From UBA12078 sp964556955 (lineage in GTDB: Bacteria > Patescibacteriota > Dojkabacteria > SC72), in assembly GCA_964556955.1 (NCBI GenBank), contig CAZKXP010000031.1, positions 1 through 8,242 on the forward strand: DNA of 8,242 nucleotides, written 5' to 3'. The stretch's first letter is position 1, and each line of letters begins with the position of its first letter. Below, one piece after another: positions 7,162 through 8,242 of the stretch. The position numbers and the translations under genes were made by a program. The notes under the pieces were generated by a model, which saw only the letters and a program-made list of their open reading frames with translations, had not been told where the DNA came from and did not search any database.

Positions 7162-7336
7162 ACTGTGATTATGACTATATGGGTTTTTCACCAAGTTTTA
7201 ATAATACTACAAGTTTAAAACCTTCCATTTTTTAACAACCACCTTCCTGCTAGATAATTGATCATAGTTTGTTTGATGTTTATGGCCGATATTAATATTA
7301 ACTCATGACAGGAACCCACATAGTGATCGATCTCTC

Positions 7337-7364
7337 AAGTGTTTTTGAGGATGCGAAGCGTCTC
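7337..7364 (-). repeat. right arm of the inverted repeat
   Basis: This is the reverse complement of the left arm with one mismatch. It contains GATGC-GAA-GCGTC, a 5-pair stem with a GAA triloop. The core GCGAAGC is known from DNA chemistry as an unusually stable mini-hairpin. The arm ends 8 bases past the valS stop. Confidence 0.85.
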
Positions 7365-7372
7365 GAGTCTCT

Positions 7373-8242
7373 CTATTCTTGTTGCTGAACCATTAATACT
7401 CCCTCAGCTAATCCCAATTTTACTAATTCTTGCCATACAGCCTCAGTAACAAAAGGAACAAAAGGATGCATAATCTTTAAATTCTCTTTTAACAACCATA
7501 ATAATTCAGAAAGTTTTGCAATACGAATATCACTACCAATAGGTTGATCTTTAATTTCCGTTTTAATCTCCTCAATCCATTTGTCGCATAACTCATGCCA
7601 GAAGAATTCACGAATAGCCTCAGCACCAAGATTTAATTGATACCTCTCGAGGTATCCTTTAACCTTAGCAATATGCTCATTGGTTAACTTCATTCTCTCA
7701 GAATACATCGGTTGTAAATTCTTAATTCCACCAATTTCTTCATCCTCAATATTCATTAATATGAATCTACTGGCATTCCAAATCTTGTTAACAAAGTTTC
7801 TGTTACCCTTAATCTTCTCTTCTCTAAGTGGAGCATTAGAACCAGGAAGTGCATCAGAATAGTACCAAAGCCTTAAAGCATCAGCACCATACTTCTGGAA
7901 TACCTCATTAGGTTCAATACCATTACCCTTAGATTTCGACATCTTAGATCCATCAGGAGCTAAAATCATACCCGTAAGTAAAACTGTAGAATAGGGGGCC
8001 TGATCAGTTCTGTAAAGACCAAACATAATCATACGTGCAGTCCACCAGAAAAGAATATCTCTAGCATGAATCATCATCTGAGTAGGATAGTACTTCTGGT
8101 AATCATCCCCCTCTGGACCACCCAAAGTGGAGAAAGGAACTTGACCAGAACTAAACCAAGTATCAAACATATCTGATTCAGCTTCCCAGTTACCTTCGGG
8201 TTTCTCCTCTCCAACATGTATCTCACCAGTACCATTAGCTTG
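7373..8242 (-). CDS. valS: valine--tRNA ligase, C-terminal part (5' end outside the window)
   Basis: The frame is open to the window edge; 289 codons are visible. Class I ValRS that charges tRNA-Val. Visible in order: D-M-F-D-T-W-F-S-S-G followed by P-F-S-T-L, the D-I-L-F-W-W-T-A-R-M-I-M segment, D-G-S-K-M-S-K-S-K-G-N with an intact KMSKS loop (7931-7945), then G-A-D-A-L-R-L-W. The helical anticodon-binding domain follows and includes F-F-W-H-E-L-C-D-K-W-I-E. The protein stops a few residues after the conserved H-P-F-V-P-F-V-T-E-A-V-W and L-M-V segment, ending Q-Q-Q-E. The usual C-terminal extension, often a coiled-coil tail of roughly 60-100 residues or more, is missing. This may be normal for a reduced lineage or reflect the dyad element 8 bases downstream. 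The DNA-level frame is clean to the TAG stop. Confidence 0.95.
   Translation of the reverse strand, partial: QANGTGEIHVGEEKPEGNWEAESDMFDTWFSSGQVPFSTLGGPEGDDYQKYYPTQMMIHARDILFWWTARMIMFGLYRTDQAPYSTVLLTGMILAPDGSKMSKSKGNGIEPNEVFQKYGADALRLWYYSDALPGSNAPLREEKIKGNRNFVNKIWNASRFILMNIEDEEIGGIKNLQPMYSERMKLTNEHIAKVKGYLERYQLNLGAEAIREFFWHELCDKWIEEIKTEIKDQPIGSDIRIAKLSELLWLLKENLKIMHPFVPFVTEAVWQELVKLGLAEGVLMVQQQE

Larger units (their letters stand above)
7134..7364. other. 231-base dyad-symmetric intergenic element (MITE-like or BIME-like)
   Basis: The element fills nearly all of the valS-metG gap. Its two ends are inverted copies of one another: 28 positions with one mismatch, of which the outer 23 are perfect. 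A second inverted pair, ACTATATGGGTT (7174-7185) and AACCCACATAGT (7313-7324), matches at 11 of 12 and lies on exactly the same axis (base 7249), separated from the outer arms by 12 unmatched bases on each side. The middle is AT-rich and shows no convincing ORF, tRNA or known RNA motif. No target-site duplication is obvious. It could be a non-autonomous transposon remnant, a REP pair, or a large folded RNA in a valS-metG transcript. The symmetry is seen directly; the nature is inference. Confidence 0.7.

Noticed and set aside
7234..7245. T-box riboswitch before metG (minus strand AAGGTGGTTGTT)
   Set aside because: It resembles only part of the T-box sequence, lacks the conserved ACC, and shows no terminator/antiterminator pair. 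The metG -10 box lies downstream of it, so it would not be in the metG leader.
7134..7364. CRISPR repeat pair or phage attachment sites
   Set aside because: The two copies are inverted rather than direct, there are only two, and no cas or integrase gene is nearby.

Overview
This is an AT-rich bacterial chromosome segment. Its content suggests a member of the Candidate Phyla Radiation (Patescibacteria), perhaps near the Dojkabacteria or Microgenomates. The evidence is a long epimerase-like/DUF4012 fusion protein of a kind I associate with these lineages, a short MetRS without a C-terminal tRNA-binding domain, a type IV pilus PilN/PilO pair, very tight gene packing and no strong Shine-Dalgarno sequences. 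The phylum is inferred from gene style and has not been tested by phylogeny. The genetic code looks standard: eight visible stops are TAG (six) or TAA (two), and no conserved protein is interrupted by TGA.

Layout. From 1 to 2769 on the + strand is the 3' part of a large envelope-type protein: a decayed-looking NAD-epimerase fold, one membrane segment, then an extracytoplasmic DUF4012 region. It meets, stop to stop, a small zinc-ribbon protein on the - strand (2766-3104). That gene is divergent from the primary sigma factor gene rpoD (3132-4211, +) across only 27 bases. rpoD in turn meets, stop to stop, a - strand pilus operon: PilN-like (5075-5626), PilO-like (4460-5074) and an 81-residue single-pass protein (4208-4453). 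Upstream of this operon on the same strand are metG (5666-7111) and the 3' end of valS (7373-8242, running off the window).

The most unusual region is the 261-base gap between valS and metG. Almost all of it is a 231-base dyad-symmetric element (7134-7364). Its ends are 28-base inverted repeats matching at 27 of 28 positions. A second pair of 12-base inverted segments sits on exactly the same axis, and each outer arm contains its own small hairpin. It has no evident coding content and could be a MITE, a REP/BIME-like pair or a structured RNA.

Expression signals. Three starts (metG, the zinc-ribbon gene, rpoD) have a TATAAT-like box ending exactly 7 bases before ATG. This puts the expected transcription start at or next to the start codon, so leaderless mRNAs are predicted. 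The two divergent boxes upstream of rpoD are one base apart and should compete for polymerase. Both convergent gene pairs end on a shared CTAG, so each TAG stop overlaps the other by 4 bases.
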